Of a DNA stretch of 64,000 nt, positions 16,062 to 24,687 are shown piece by piece (position 1 is the first letter of the stretch; the number at the start of each line of letters is the position of its first letter). Made by a program: the position numbers and the translations under genes. The DNA is from AC-56 sp963702195. GTDB taxonomy: Bacteria; Actinomycetota; Thermoleophilia; Solirubrobacterales; 70-9. The stretch is from contig OY969725.1 of NCBI GenBank assembly GCA_963702195.1, positions 3,038,001-3,102,000 on the forward strand, in the 5' to 3' direction. The notes beneath the pieces are model-generated. The model was not told where the DNA came from, searched no databases, and saw only the letters and a list, made by a program, of their open reading frames with translations.

Positions 16062-17838
16062 TGCGCGCGATCGTGTCGCCCGCGGCGATCGCGCCGCCTT
16101 CGGCGACCGCGAGCTCGCTCACCTTGCCCGCCCGATGGGCGGTGATCTCGTTCTCCATCTTCATCGCCTCGACCACGCAGACGAGGGTACCCTCGGCGAC
16201 CTCGTCGCCCTGGCTCACGGGGACCTTGAGCACCGTGCCCTGGATCGGCGAGACGAGGACATCCGTCCCCCCGCCAGCCGTCGCGCCACCGGCCGCTCGC
16301 TCGCGCCGCGGTGGACGGCGAAGGCCTGCCACGGCAGGGCCGGGATTGCCGCCCGCCGGCGCCGCCGCGCCGATCACCTTCACGCTGTGGAGCCTGCCGT
16401 CGACCTCGACCTTGTAGGTCCGCGCCAGCGCCTCCTCCGGCTCACCCTCGCCATCCGCCTCAGGCTCCGGCGGTGCCGTTGCCTCGGGCTCCAAGCCCTT
16501 CAGCCACTTGCGATCGCCGATCAGGTCGCGGGCGGTCCCGGCGTTTCGCCACTGGTCCGTCGCGAGGATCGCCTCGTGGAAGGGGATCAGCGTCACCAGG
16601 CCGCCGACCTCGTACTCGCCCAACGCCCGCAGCATCCGCGCGGTGGCACGCTCGCGGTCGGTGTCCCAGACGATGAGCTTGGCGACCATCGGGTCATACA
16701 GCGGCGTCACCTCGGACCCGGCGCGAACGCCGGAGTCGACCCGGACGCCGGGACCCGCGGGCTCGACGTAGCTCGCGATCTTGCCCGGGGCCGGAGCGAA
16801 GTTCTTGTGCGCCGCCTCGGCGTTGATCCGGCACTCGATCGCGTGGCCGCGCAGCTCTACGTCCTCCTGCGAGACCGAGAGCTCCTCGCCGTCGGCGACC
16901 CTGATCTGCTCGCGGACGATGTCGATCCCGGTGACCATCTCCGTCACGCAATGCTCGACCTGGACCCGCGTGTTCATCTCGAGGAAGAAGTACTCGTCGC
17001 CGTCCTGAAGCCCCTCGACCGTGCCCGCCGAGCGATAGCCGACGGCTGCCGCCGCGTCCGTCGCGATCTTTCCGATCCGCTCCCGCATCTCCTCGTCCAC
17101 ATGGGGGGCGGGCGCCTCCTCGATCAACTTCTGGTGGCGCCGCTGGATCGAGCAGTCGCGCTCGCCCAGGTGGATCACGTTGCCATGCGAGTCCGCCAGC
17201 ACCTGCACCTCGACGTGGCGCGGGTCCTCGAGGTAACGCTCCAGGTAGACGCGCGGGTCCGAGAAGAACTTCTCGCCCTCGCGCGAGGCGCCCTCGAATG
17301 CGTCCTCCAATTCTTCCTCCGAGTGAGCGACGCGAAAGCCCTTGCCGCCACCACCCCCAGCCGCCTTGCACGCGATCGGGTAGCCGATCTCCTCCGCCTG
17401 CGTCTTCGCCTCGGCGACGTCCTCGGCGGGCGAGGTGGTCCCGGGGACGATCGGCACCCCGGCCTCGGCCATCAGCTCGCGGGCGCGGGTCTTGGACCCC
17501 ATCGCCTCGATGGCGCTCGCCGGCGGGCCGATGAACACCACGCCGGCCTTCTCGCATGCCTCGGCGAAGTCGGCGTTCTCGGCGAGGAACCCGTATCCAG
17601 GATGGATCGCCTGGGCGCCGGCCTTCTCGGCCGTCGCGAGGATCTTCTCGATGTTCAGGTAGCTCTCCGCGGGAACCGGCGGGCCGAGCAGATGCGCCTC
17701 GTCGGCCTCGCCGACGTGCGGGGCGTCGCGATCGGCCTCCGAGTACACGCCCACCGACACGATCCCCATCTCCGTGAGCGTCCGCATGACGCGAATCGCG
17801 ATCTCGCCCCGATTGGCGACCAGAACCTTCTCGAACAT
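16054..17838 (-). CDS. Acetyl/propionyl-CoA carboxylase alpha subunit (biotin carboxylase + BCCP)
   Basis: 594 residues. Residues 1-445 form a biotin carboxylase: MFEKVLVANRGEIAIRVMRT at the start, ATP-grasp Gly-rich loop KAAGGGGGKGFR, then ERDCSIQRRHQK and EMNTRVQVEH, all conserved. A linker is followed by a biotinyl domain at the C-terminus with VEAMKMENEI, where the Lys of MKM is biotinylated. It carboxylates biotin with bicarbonate and ATP for the first step of malonyl- or methylmalonyl-CoA synthesis. The carboxyltransferase subunit is not in the window. DUF2804 follows with an overlap. Confidence 0.92.
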   Translation of the reverse strand: MFEKVLVANRGEIAIRVMRTLTEMGIVSVGVYSEADRDAPHVGEADEAHLLGPPVPAESYLNIEKILATAEKAGAQAIHPGYGFLAENADFAEACEKAGVVFIGPPASAIEAMGSKTRARELMAEAGVPIVPGTTSPAEDVAEAKTQAEEIGYPIACKAAGGGGGKGFRVAHSEEELEDAFEGASREGEKFFSDPRVYLERYLEDPRHVEVQVLADSHGNVIHLGERDCSIQRRHQKLIEEAPAPHVDEEMRERIGKIATDAAAAVGYRSAGTVEGLQDGDEYFFLEMNTRVQVEHCVTEMVTGIDIVREQIRVADGEELSVSQEDVELRGHAIECRINAEAAHKNFAPAPGKIASYVEPAGPGVRVDSGVRAGSEVTPLYDPMVAKLIVWDTDRERATARMLRALGEYEVGGLVTLIPFHEAILATDQWRNAGTARDLIGDRKWLKGLEPEATAPPEPEADGEGEPEEALARTYKVEVDGRLHSVKVIGAAAPAGGNPGPAVAGLRRPPRRERAAGGATAGGGTDVLVSPIQGTVLKVPVSQGDEVAEGTLVCVVEAMKMENEITAHRAGKVSELAVAEGGAIAAGDTIARIE

Positions 17839-18192
17839 GGCGCGTGAGTCTATTTGGCGGTGCGCGCCTCACCAATCGATCGGCGGCGATCCCGCGACAG
17901 TCCACTGCCCCCACAGCGCTTCGCGCAGGGTTGCACCCCCGATCTCCCTTGCGGTCCCGGCGGACGCTCGGGCGCCGTACCCCTCATAACCCTTCAAGCG
18001 CCGATGCCCTGGGGCGAGGTTGAAGGGTTGACCGTCCTGTGAGCGGTCAACTCTTCAGCTGACCGTCAGTCCGCCGACGGCTGAAGCGTTAGCGACGGCT
18101 TTCCGCGGGCGACGACCGCCGGGGGTCCTCCCTCGGTGCAGCCGTCGTCACGGTCGTGGCCGGCGTGGCTGTTTCCCGGGCGAGGCTCACTA
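17839..18192. other. 354-bp intergenic region with three consecutive inverted repeats
   Basis: No gene seen. Three stems follow each other: AACCCTTCAA at 17988-17997 with its complement at 18020-18029 (10 bp), GTTGACCG at 18027-18034 with CGGTCAAC at 18044-18051 (8 bp), and CTTCAGC at 18053-18059 with GCTGAAG at 18080-18086 (7 bp). They lie between the start of the carboxylase gene and the end of purA. The first and second stems share bases, so they could be alternative structures. Confidence 0.6.
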
Positions 18193-19497
18193 CTACGCCG
18201 CCCGCAGGTGGCGCTCCGCCTCGCCCATCCAGATGACCTGGTCGCGGCCGGGGCCGACGCCCACGAGGCGGATCGGGACGCCTACGTTCTGTGAGATGAA
18301 CTCCAGGTAGTCGCGCGCCTCGCGCGGGAGATCCGCCTCGCTGCGGCAGTCGCCGATGTCGGCGTCGAAGCCCGGTAGGTCCTCGTACTCCGCCTCGGCG
18401 GCGTGCAGCACCGACTGGTGGTAGGGCAACTCGTCCAACCGCGCGCCCTCGCTCGAGCGGTAGCGAACGGCCACCCGTATCGGATCGATGCCGGCGAGGA
18501 CGTCGAGCTTCGTGACCGCGAGCGCGGAAAGGGTGTTGATCCTGGCCGCGTAGCGGAGGGCGACGAGGTCGATCCACCCGGTACGGCGGTCACGGCCCGT
18601 GGTCGTGCCGCGCTCCCCGCCGCGCTCCCGGATGTGGGCCCCCATATCGTCGTCGAGCTCGGTCGGAAACGGGCCGGCCCCGACCCTCGTGGCGTAGGCC
18701 TTGGCGACGCCCCACACCTCGTCGATGTCAGCAGGGCCGACTCCCGCGCCGACGCATGCCGCACCCGCGATCGGGTTGGAGGACGTGACGAACGGATAGG
18801 TCCCGTGGTCGAGGTCGAGGAGCGTCCCCTGCGCGCCCTCGAAGATCACCGTCTTGCCTGAGTCGAGGGCCTCCCAGCACAGATGCGCGGTGTCGGCGAT
18901 GAACGGCTCGAGGCGATGGCCGTAGCGCAGGTACTCCTCGGTCATCGCATGGAGGTCGAGCCGCGGGTCCTTCGCGAACGGGCGCAGCATCTGCTGCTTG
19001 GGCTCGAGGGCGGCCATGATCTTCTTACGCAGGATCTTGGCGTCGAGGAGGTCTTGGACGCGGATCCCGAGGCGGGCGGCCTTGTCGGCGTAGCAGGGCC
19101 CGATGCCGCGCTTCGTCGTGCCGATCTCGAGCTTGCCGAGCTTTGCCTCGCCCGCCGTGTCGAGCAGCACGTGGTAAGGCATGATCAGGTGCGCGTTGGC
19201 GGAGATCCGCAGGCCGCTGATGTCGATCCGCTCGCGGCGCAGGCCCTCGAGCTCGCCGATCAGCACTCCAGGGTCGATCACCACCCCGTTGCCGATCACG
19301 CACGCCTTGCCTGGATACAGGATCCCGGAGGGGATCAGGTGGAACTTGAACTCCTCGCCGTCGCGCACGATCGTGTGGCCAGCGTTGTTGCCGCCCTGAA
19401 AGCGCACGATGGCGTCGGCCTGCTCGGCGAGCAGGTCCGTGAGCTTGCCCTTGCCCTCATCGCCCCACTGGGCGCCGACTATGACGATTCCCGGCAT
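18193..19497 (-). CDS. purA: Adenylosuccinate synthase
   Basis: 434 residues. MPGIVIVGAQWGDEGKGKLT is the signature N-terminus with the P-loop-like WGDEGKGK; GGNNAGHTIV (substrate loop), GIGPCYADK, GAQGTLLDLDHGTYPFVTSS and TGWIDLVALRY follow. It catalyses the GTP-dependent joining of IMP and aspartate, the first committed step to AMP. ATG 19497 was chosen because the family starts there; an in-frame upstream start at 19536 would add 13 residues. It is downstream of the helicase loader, at the end of the replication/ribosomal cluster. Confidence 0.97.
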   Translation of the reverse strand: MPGIVIVGAQWGDEGKGKLTDLLAEQADAIVRFQGGNNAGHTIVRDGEEFKFHLIPSGILYPGKACVIGNGVVIDPGVLIGELEGLRRERIDISGLRISANAHLIMPYHVLLDTAGEAKLGKLEIGTTKRGIGPCYADKAARLGIRVQDLLDAKILRKKIMAALEPKQQMLRPFAKDPRLDLHAMTEEYLRYGHRLEPFIADTAHLCWEALDSGKTVIFEGAQGTLLDLDHGTYPFVTSSNPIAGAACVGAGVGPADIDEVWGVAKAYATRVGAGPFPTELDDDMGAHIRERGGERGTTTGRDRRTGWIDLVALRYAARINTLSALAVTKLDVLAGIDPIRVAVRYRSSEGARLDELPYHQSVLHAAEAEYEDLPGFDADIGDCRSEADLPREARDYLEFISQNVGVPIRLVGVGPGRDQVIWMGEAERHLRAA

Positions 19498-19604
19498 GTG
19501 CGCTAGGTCGGTGCCGTACGGCGTCGACGGTGACATGTGCCGCTTTTCATAGGTGGACGATTATGAGGTAATGCCCCGGCGGTTAGCCGCGAACCGGTCG
19601 CGGG

Positions 19605-20351
19605 TCAGACCGCGTAGCGCATGTCGTCGCCGAAGAGCGGCAGGGGATCGCCGCAGATCTCCACCAGCCGCGAGACGGTTCGCGGGCCGATCTGCTCCTC
19701 CAGCGCGGCCTGGTCGAGGTTCGTGGTGACGACCACCGACCGCTGGCTCTCGTAGCGCTCGTTGACGATCGCGTAGAGCTGCTCGAGCACCCAGTCGCTG
19801 CGCTTCTCGGCGCCGAGATCGTCGATGTGCAGCAGGTCGACCTCCGTGAGGCGCTCGAAGAACTCCAGGTAGGACTGCTCGCCCGCCTCCGCATCGTAGG
19901 TGCGCCGGATGCGCGACAGGAGACGCGGGAGCGAGTAGATCGCCACCGTGCGTCCGGCCTCGACCGCCGCCTTGGAGACGAGCATCGCCAGGGTCGTCTT
20001 GCCGGTGCCGACGTCGCCCATCAACCACAGGCCCTCGCCCTCGTCGAGGCGGTCGTCGATCGCCTCGACGTAGCCCTTGACCGCCTTGTAGACGGGGGCC
20101 TGCCGCGGATTGCGCGCCATGTCCGAGACGGGTGGGCGGTCGAGGCTCACCCCGCGGTACTTGCGCGGGATCGCCGAAGCCACTCCTCGTGCCCGGCGGC
20201 GCGCCATGCGCCGCTCGCGGCATTCGCAGGGCCGCGCGACGTCCTCGGGGCCGAGGATCCAGCCGGAGCCGTCGCAGACCCCGAGCGGGCACGACGGCTC
20301 GGAGTCCGCCCTCGCGTCCGCCAGACGCACCGGTCGCGGCGCCGAGCTCAC
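19605..20351 (-). CDS. DnaC/DnaI-like AAA+ helicase loader
   Basis: 248 residues. An N-terminal Cys cluster (SCPLGVCDGSG, later CECRERR) resembles the zinc region of DnaI. The AAA+ core has LMGDVGTGKTTLAM (Walker A), LLHIDDLGAEK (Walker B) and a sensor VVVTTNLD with the SRL...CG element typical of the DnaC/IstB group. It likely loads the DnaB hexamer at forks. The GTG start is 3 nt after the dnaB stop, which supports a partnership with DnaB. IstB-type transposition helpers share the fold, but no IS21 element is present. Confidence 0.85.
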   Translation of the reverse strand: MSSAPRPVRLADARADSEPSCPLGVCDGSGWILGPEDVARPCECRERRMARRRARGVASAIPRKYRGVSLDRPPVSDMARNPRQAPVYKAVKGYVEAIDDRLDEGEGLWLMGDVGTGKTTLAMLVSKAAVEAGRTVAIYSLPRLLSRIRRTYDAEAGEQSYLEFFERLTEVDLLHIDDLGAEKRSDWVLEQLYAIVNERYESQRSVVVTTNLDQAALEEQIGPRTVSRLVEICGDPLPLFGDDMRYAV

Positions 20352-20354
20352 CGC

Positions 20355-21770
20355 TTAAGCCTCGTCGGCGAAGTCGTCGTCGGCCAGGTCCATGAGCGGC
20401 GGGCCCTCACCCGCTCTCTGCTCGATCCCGGGCTCCGAGCCGCGCGCGCGATCGACGAACCGCGGGTACTGCTCGAGGAAGACCACGGGCACGTCACCGG
20501 TGGGGCCGTTGCGGTGCTTGGCGACGATCAGGTCCGCCTCGCTCGGATCGGCGTCCTCGTCGTACTTCGACGCCCGGTAGATGAAGATCACCACGTCCGA
20601 GTCCTGCTCGATCGAGCCCGACTCGCGAAGGTCCGAGAGCATCGGCTTGCCTCCCGGGCGCTGCTCCGGCGCACGAGAGAGCTGGGAGAGCCCGATCACC
20701 GGGACGTTCAACTCGCGGGCGAGGATCTTCATCCCCCGGCTGAACTGACCGACCTGCTCGACGCGGTTCGAGCGCGGATCCTCGGCGCGCATCAGCTGGA
20801 GGTAGTCGACGATCACCAGGCCGAGGCCGCCCTCGCTGGCGGCGAGGCGCCGCGCCTTGGCGCGCAGCTCCAGCAGGCTCAGGTCCGATGAGTCGTCCAG
20901 CCACAGCGGCACCTTCTCGAGCTCGTTGCAGGCGCGGACCACGCGGGGCCAGTCGCGGGTCGACACGTTGCCCTTGCGGAGCTTGTCGTTGGGGATTCGC
21001 GAGCGGCAGGCGATGAAGCGGTGGGCGAGCTCCGCCTCCGACATCTCGAGCGAGAAGAAGGCAACCGGCTTGCCGTACTTGGAGGCGACGTTCTCGGCGA
21101 TGTTGCACACAAGCGCCGACTTACCGAGGGATGGCCGGGCCGCGATGATGATCAGGTTGCCCGGCTGAAAGCCGCCCAGCTTGGCGTCCAGGTCGCGGAA
21201 TCCCGACGGCGTGCCGGTGATGGTCTGGTCACCCTTGGCGAGCTGCTCGAGGCGGTCGATCTCGTCGCCGAGCACCTCGGCAACGAGGCGGAAGTCGCTC
21301 GCGCGCTCCTCGTGGGCAACCTTGAACAGCAGGCTCTCGGCGCGCTCCACCAGCTGGTCGGGCTCCCCCTCGCGCTCGTGGACGGACTTCTGGATCCGCT
21401 GCGAGGTCGCCAGCAGGCGCCTGAGAAGTGCGTTCTGCTTGACGATCTGCGCGTAGTGGCGAGCGTTGCCAGGGACGGGAACGGTCGAGGCGAGCTCCGA
21501 GACGGCCTCCTTGCCGCCGGCCTCGGCGAGCTCGCCGTGCTGTGCCAGGTACTCGGAGACGGTGAGGGCGTCAACCGGCTCTCCCTGCTCGTACAGGCCG
21601 GTGATCGCGCGGAAGACGATCCTGTGCCGCTCGCGGTAGAAGTCCTCGTCGTGAAGCCGGACGTCCAGGATCACCGGGGCGATCGCGCCCTCGGAGACCA
21701 TCATCGCCCCGAGGACGGATCCCTCGGCCTCGAGGTTCTGGGGCGGGACGTTGGTCTCGGGGGTGGCCAT
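20355..21770 (-). CDS. dnaB: Replicative DNA helicase DnaB
   Basis: 471 residues with the two-domain layout. The N-terminal domain begins PPQNLEAEGSVLGAMM; a linker is followed by the RecA-like motor with ARPSLGKSALVCN (Walker A), FFSLEMSEAEL, VIVDYLQLM (Walker B) and GLSQLSRAPEQR. The tail PVVFLEQYPRFVD is normal. No intein is present. ATG 21770 starts the conserved N-terminus and has no visible Shine-Dalgarno sequence; a hairpin repeat lies 13 nt upstream. It follows rplI and is followed by the helicase loader. Confidence 0.97.
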   Translation of the reverse strand: MATPETNVPPQNLEAEGSVLGAMMVSEGAIAPVILDVRLHDEDFYRERHRIVFRAITGLYEQGEPVDALTVSEYLAQHGELAEAGGKEAVSELASTVPVPGNARHYAQIVKQNALLRRLLATSQRIQKSVHEREGEPDQLVERAESLLFKVAHEERASDFRLVAEVLGDEIDRLEQLAKGDQTITGTPSGFRDLDAKLGGFQPGNLIIIAARPSLGKSALVCNIAENVASKYGKPVAFFSLEMSEAELAHRFIACRSRIPNDKLRKGNVSTRDWPRVVRACNELEKVPLWLDDSSDLSLLELRAKARRLAASEGGLGLVIVDYLQLMRAEDPRSNRVEQVGQFSRGMKILARELNVPVIGLSQLSRAPEQRPGGKPMLSDLRESGSIEQDSDVVIFIYRASKYDEDADPSEADLIVAKHRNGPTGDVPVVFLEQYPRFVDRARGSEPGIEQRAGEGPPLMDLADDDFADEA

Positions 21771-21780
21771 GTTCTGTGAG

Positions 21781-21813
21781 TGAGGGGCTTTAGCCCCGAA
21801 ACTGGCTGGTGCC
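21781..21813 (-). repeat. Hairpin repeat (GGGGC-TAAA-GCCCC family) upstream of dnaB
   Basis: On the minus strand GGCACCAGCCAGTTTC, then the stem and TCA; one mismatch to the copy at 14116-14148. The stem ends 13 nt before the dnaB ATG. Confidence 0.88.
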
Positions 21814-22013
21814 GTTTGAGATGTGGGGTTGCCGTTGTTGGTTTCGGAGCGCATCGGCTCCGCTAATTAGAGGGCCGCGGCCGGTCGGATTCGCCCCGTC
21901 AACTGCCCCGCCGCGAGCAAAGCACAGCGAGGCTCACGCCGTGCGCGGCGTTCCCGCAAATTTCGTGAAAGACGTGCGCTCGGAGCCGGGAGAGTTCGCC
22001 GCGAGTTGCGGGC

Positions 22014-22466
22014 TTACTTCTCTTCGGCGACGATCGTCTTGATGCGCGCTGAGGATTCGCCGGCGAGCTCGACCTCGATCATGTAGGTGCCGACCTCGCG
22101 GATCGGGTCGTCGAGGCGGATCTTCTTGCGGTCGATGCGAAGCCCGCGGGCCTCGCCGATGGCGTCGGCGATCTCCTTGTTGGTCACCGACCCGTAGAGC
22201 TTTCCGTCCTCGCCCGCGCGGTGCTGGATCGTGAGCACGGTCTTGGAGAGGAGCGCCGCGGTCTCCTCGGCCCGCTCGGCGGCCTCCCTGGCGGCGCGGT
22301 CGGCGGCCTCCTGGCGGCGCCGGGCCTCCTCGAGCGAGGCGTCCGTCGCCGGCTGGGCGAGCTTGCGGGGCTGAAGGAAGTTGCGGAGATAGCCGGGTGA
22401 GACGTCGACGGCCTCACCGGCCTGGCCGAGGTTCTCGACGTCCTTGAGGAGGATCGCCTGCGCCAT
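22014..22466 (-). CDS. rplI: 50S ribosomal protein L9
   Basis: 150 residues. MAQAILLKDVENLGQAGEAV and DVSPGYLRNFLQPRKLAQPA are the N-terminal L9 domain that binds 23S rRNA; the long charged connecting helix and C-terminal domain (KLYGSVTNKEIADAI) follow. Length is typical. It lies 14 nt after rpsR on the same strand, in the classic rpsF-ssb-rpsR-rplI-dnaB order. Confidence 0.97.
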   Translation of the reverse strand: MAQAILLKDVENLGQAGEAVDVSPGYLRNFLQPRKLAQPATDASLEEARRRQEAADRAAREAAERAEETAALLSKTVLTIQHRAGEDGKLYGSVTNKEIADAIGEARGLRIDRKKIRLDDPIREVGTYMIEVELAGESSARIKTIVAEEK

Positions 22467-22480
22467 CGGGTGCCCTGCTC

Positions 22481-22765
22481 CTACCGCTCGCCGACGTAGG
22501 GGAGCAGCGCGATCTCGCGTGCCCGCTTGACGGCCAGCGCGAGCTGCTGCTGGTGGCGGCGGGAGAGCCCGGTGACGCGCCGGGAGCGGACCTTGCCGCG
22601 GTCGGAGATGAAGCGGCGGATCGTTCCCAGGTCCTTGTAGTCGATCGTCTCGACGTTGATCCGCGTGTACTTGCGGGGGCGGAACCGATCAGAGCCGCGG
22701 GGACGCCGACGACCGGCGCTCGATGCGCCTGGGCCCGTGGTCGAAGTTGGCCGTCGCCGGGCCAT
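22481..22765 (-). CDS. rpsR: 30S ribosomal protein S18
   Basis: 94 residues. The core DYKDLGTIRRFISDRGKVRS and RRVTGLSRRHQQQLALAVKR is canonical S18. The N-terminus is lengthened by a basic Ser/Thr/Gly/Arg-rich segment; the CxxC metal motif found in some S18 proteins is absent. It lies between ssb and rplI. Confidence 0.96.
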   Translation of the reverse strand: MARRRPTSTTGPGASSAGRRRPRGSDRFRPRKYTRINVETIDYKDLGTIRRFISDRGKVRSRRVTGLSRRHQQQLALAVKRAREIALLPYVGER

Positions 22766-22899
22766 CAGCCGATGTCGTTCTTGCTCGCCAGTGTCATGCC
22801 TTCATACGCGCGCCGCCCGTCCAGTGGGGGCGGCGCGAGAGAGCGCATGATAGCCGGGGCGTCGCGAAATGACGCCCCAGAGTTGGGTTTTCAGACGCC

Positions 22900-23361
22900 C
22901 TAGAAGGGGATGTCGTCGCCCGCCGAGCCTGCGCCCACGGGCTCCGTGTTCTCGAAATCGGACGTGTCGGCCGGCACGTCGGACCGCGCCGTGATCCCGT
23001 TGCCCTGGACTGCACCGGAGCCGTCACGGCTACCCAGGAATTGCACGGACTCGGCGATTATCTCGACGCTCTGTCGCTTGTTGCCGTCCTGCGTCTCCCA
23101 TTCGCGCCAGTCGAGGCGGCCGTCGACCGCCACCGGGCGGCCCTTCGAGAGGTAGGTCGCGCAGTTCTCGCCCTGTGCTCCCCAGACGGTCACGTCGAAG
23201 TAGTTGGGCTTGTCGACCCACTCGCCGCTCTGGTCCTTGCGACGGCTGTTGACGGCCACGCGAAGCTTGCAGACCGCGGTCCCGCTCTGGAGGCTCCTGA
23301 GCTCCGGATCCTTCGTGAGATTCCCCGTGATCGTCACCCTATTGATATTTGTGGCTGCCAC
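22900..23361 (-). CDS. ssb: Single-stranded DNA-binding protein
   Basis: 153 residues. The OB fold runs from INRVTITGNLTKDPELRSLQ to about residue 105 with NYFDVTVWG and YLSKGRPVAVDGRLDWREWE. A short Gly/Ser-rich linker ends in the acidic tip DDIPF that recruits partner proteins. It is located between rpsF and rpsR as in most bacteria. Confidence 0.96.
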   Translation of the reverse strand: MAATNINRVTITGNLTKDPELRSLQSGTAVCKLRVAVNSRRKDQSGEWVDKPNYFDVTVWGAQGENCATYLSKGRPVAVDGRLDWREWETQDGNKRQSVEIIAESVQFLGSRDGSGAVQGNGITARSDVPADTSDFENTEPVGAGSAGDDIPF

Positions 23362-23484
23362 TGAATCAGCACCTTCCTCAAATCGTTGTTCGGTTCCTCA
23401 GTCTAAGGACGGGGACGGCGTGTTCTCTCCCCCCGTGGGGACAGGAAGGCGCAACGAGCGGCTTTAGAGAGCGCCGGTGAGCGG

Positions 23485-24090
23485 CTAGGAAGCCGGCTCT
23501 TCGCCCGACTCGGGCGCCGGTTGCGCCTCGGGCTCCTCCGCTGGGGCCTCCGGAGCCGGCTCGGCGGCCTCCGGGGTCTCCGCGGCGGGAGCGGGGGCGG
23601 CCTCATCCGGAGCGGTTTCGGCCTCCGCGGGCGCCTCGGCTGCGGGCTCGCTCGGGGCCTCGGAGGGCGCCTCGGTGGCGGGCTCGCTCGGGGCCTCGGC
23701 GGCGGCCTCGGCCGGGCCCTCGTCGCGGCGCGGGGCGCGGGTGGGAGCGCCTGAGGTGCCCATCGCCGGCGGCGGGACGATCGAGGGCGAGCGCGGATCG
23801 ACCTTGAAGATCCGGAACCTCAGAACGCCGTCGGCGATCCGCAGGTTGTGGTTGAGCTCGTCGAGCACCCCGCTCTGGCCCTCGAACCGGAACAGCCGGT
23901 AGTCGGCCTCGGTGCGCTGACGGATCTCGTACGCCATTTTGCGCATCCCCCACGAGGCGTCGTGCTTGAGCGTGCCGCCGGTCTCGATCCGCTGGCGAGT
24001 CTCGGCGGCGATCTCGTCGCGGCGCTCGTCCGGGACGTCCGGATCGAGCATCAGCACGAGCTCATATTCCTTGTTGACGGCGATGGCCAA
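23485..24090 (-). CDS. rpsF: 30S ribosomal protein S6 with long acidic C-terminal extension
   Basis: 201 residues, about twice the usual size. Residues 1-97 are a normal S6: YELVLMLDPDVPDERRDEIA, WGMRKMAYEIRQRTEADYRL and a final VLRFRIFKVD strand. The remaining 100 residues are low complexity, built from repeats of Ala, Glu, Pro and Ser (units such as EAPSEP and AAEAPAE). Such tails are known in some actinobacterial S6 proteins but this one is very long. First gene of the cluster, divergent to the Pro-rich protein. Confidence 0.94.
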   Translation of the reverse strand: MAIAVNKEYELVLMLDPDVPDERRDEIAAETRQRIETGGTLKHDASWGMRKMAYEIRQRTEADYRLFRFEGQSGVLDELNHNLRIADGVLRFRIFKVDPRSPSIVPPPAMGTSGAPTRAPRRDEGPAEAAAEAPSEPATEAPSEAPSEPAAEAPAEAETAPDEAAPAPAAETPEAAEPAPEAPAEEPEAQPAPESGEEPAS

Positions 24091-24152
24091 AACGGCGGAC
24101 GACTATAGCGACCGGGGGGCGCCGCGACCGCGCCCGGGGTTCGAACCCGTAG

Positions 24153-24662
24153 ATGGGAAGCCGCACTCGGATCCGCTGGGTAAACGTCGCCAGGCTGGCC
24201 GCCGGAGCGATCGCATGCGCCGCGCTCGTGGTCGGCCTGCCGGCGCTGCTCGAGCGCCCGAAGCCGCCCCCACTGCCTGACGACATCGGCCTCGCCCAGG
24301 CCCGTCCGGCCCCACCTCCGGCGCCCGTGCGTACCCCCCGGGTCGCCCATCCAGCCAAGGCTCGCCCGAAGGCAAACGCCGCCAAGCGCGAACCGCGCCG
24401 GCCACGCCATCACGAGCGGGCGACGCACGACCATGAGCGGCCCTCCCGCGCCCCCGCTCCCGCGCCGGTGGCTGCTCCCGCGCCGCAGCCCGCCGCGGCG
24501 CCGCCTCCTGCGCCCCCGGCGCCGTCACCGCCGCCACCGGCTTCACCGCCGCCCGCGCCCGCCCCCGTCGCGACGAGCTCGCCCTCCCCTCCAGCCAGCT
24601 CGGCGGCGGGGGGCGGGGCCGGGCAGGAGGGCGGACCCTCGGAATTCGGATTCGAGCGTTGA
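24153..24662 (+). CDS. Membrane-anchored proline/alanine-rich protein
   Basis: 169 residues: one N-terminal TM helix (VARLAAGAIACAALVVGLPA), then an extracytoplasmic tail rich in Pro, Ala, His and Lys/Arg (PAPAPVAAPAPQPAAAPPP) and a short FGFER end. No enzyme domain. Low complexity at this GC content can give false genes, but the TM helix and the spacing to the following secreted-protein gene favour a real one. Possibly a cell-wall spanning or scaffold protein. Confidence 0.5.
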   Translation: MGSRTRIRWVNVARLAAGAIACAALVVGLPALLERPKPPPLPDDIGLAQARPAPPPAPVRTPRVAHPAKARPKANAAKREPRRPRHHERATHDHERPSRAPAPAPVAAPAPQPAAAPPPAPPAPSPPPPASPPPAPAPVATSSPSPPASSAAGGGAGQEGGPSEFGFER

Positions 24663-24687
24663 CCAACGACCAAGGGAGGCCCAACCG

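Noticed and set aside
19605..20351. IstB helper of an IS21 transposon
   Set aside because: There is no IstA partner and no inverted repeat; the gene sits 3 nt after dnaB, as expected for a helicase loader.
24130..24165. GGTTCGAACCC sequence resembling a tRNA T arm near the start of the Pro-rich gene
   Set aside because: No anticodon arm, D arm or acceptor stem can be folded around it; it is a short palindrome by chance in GC-rich DNA.
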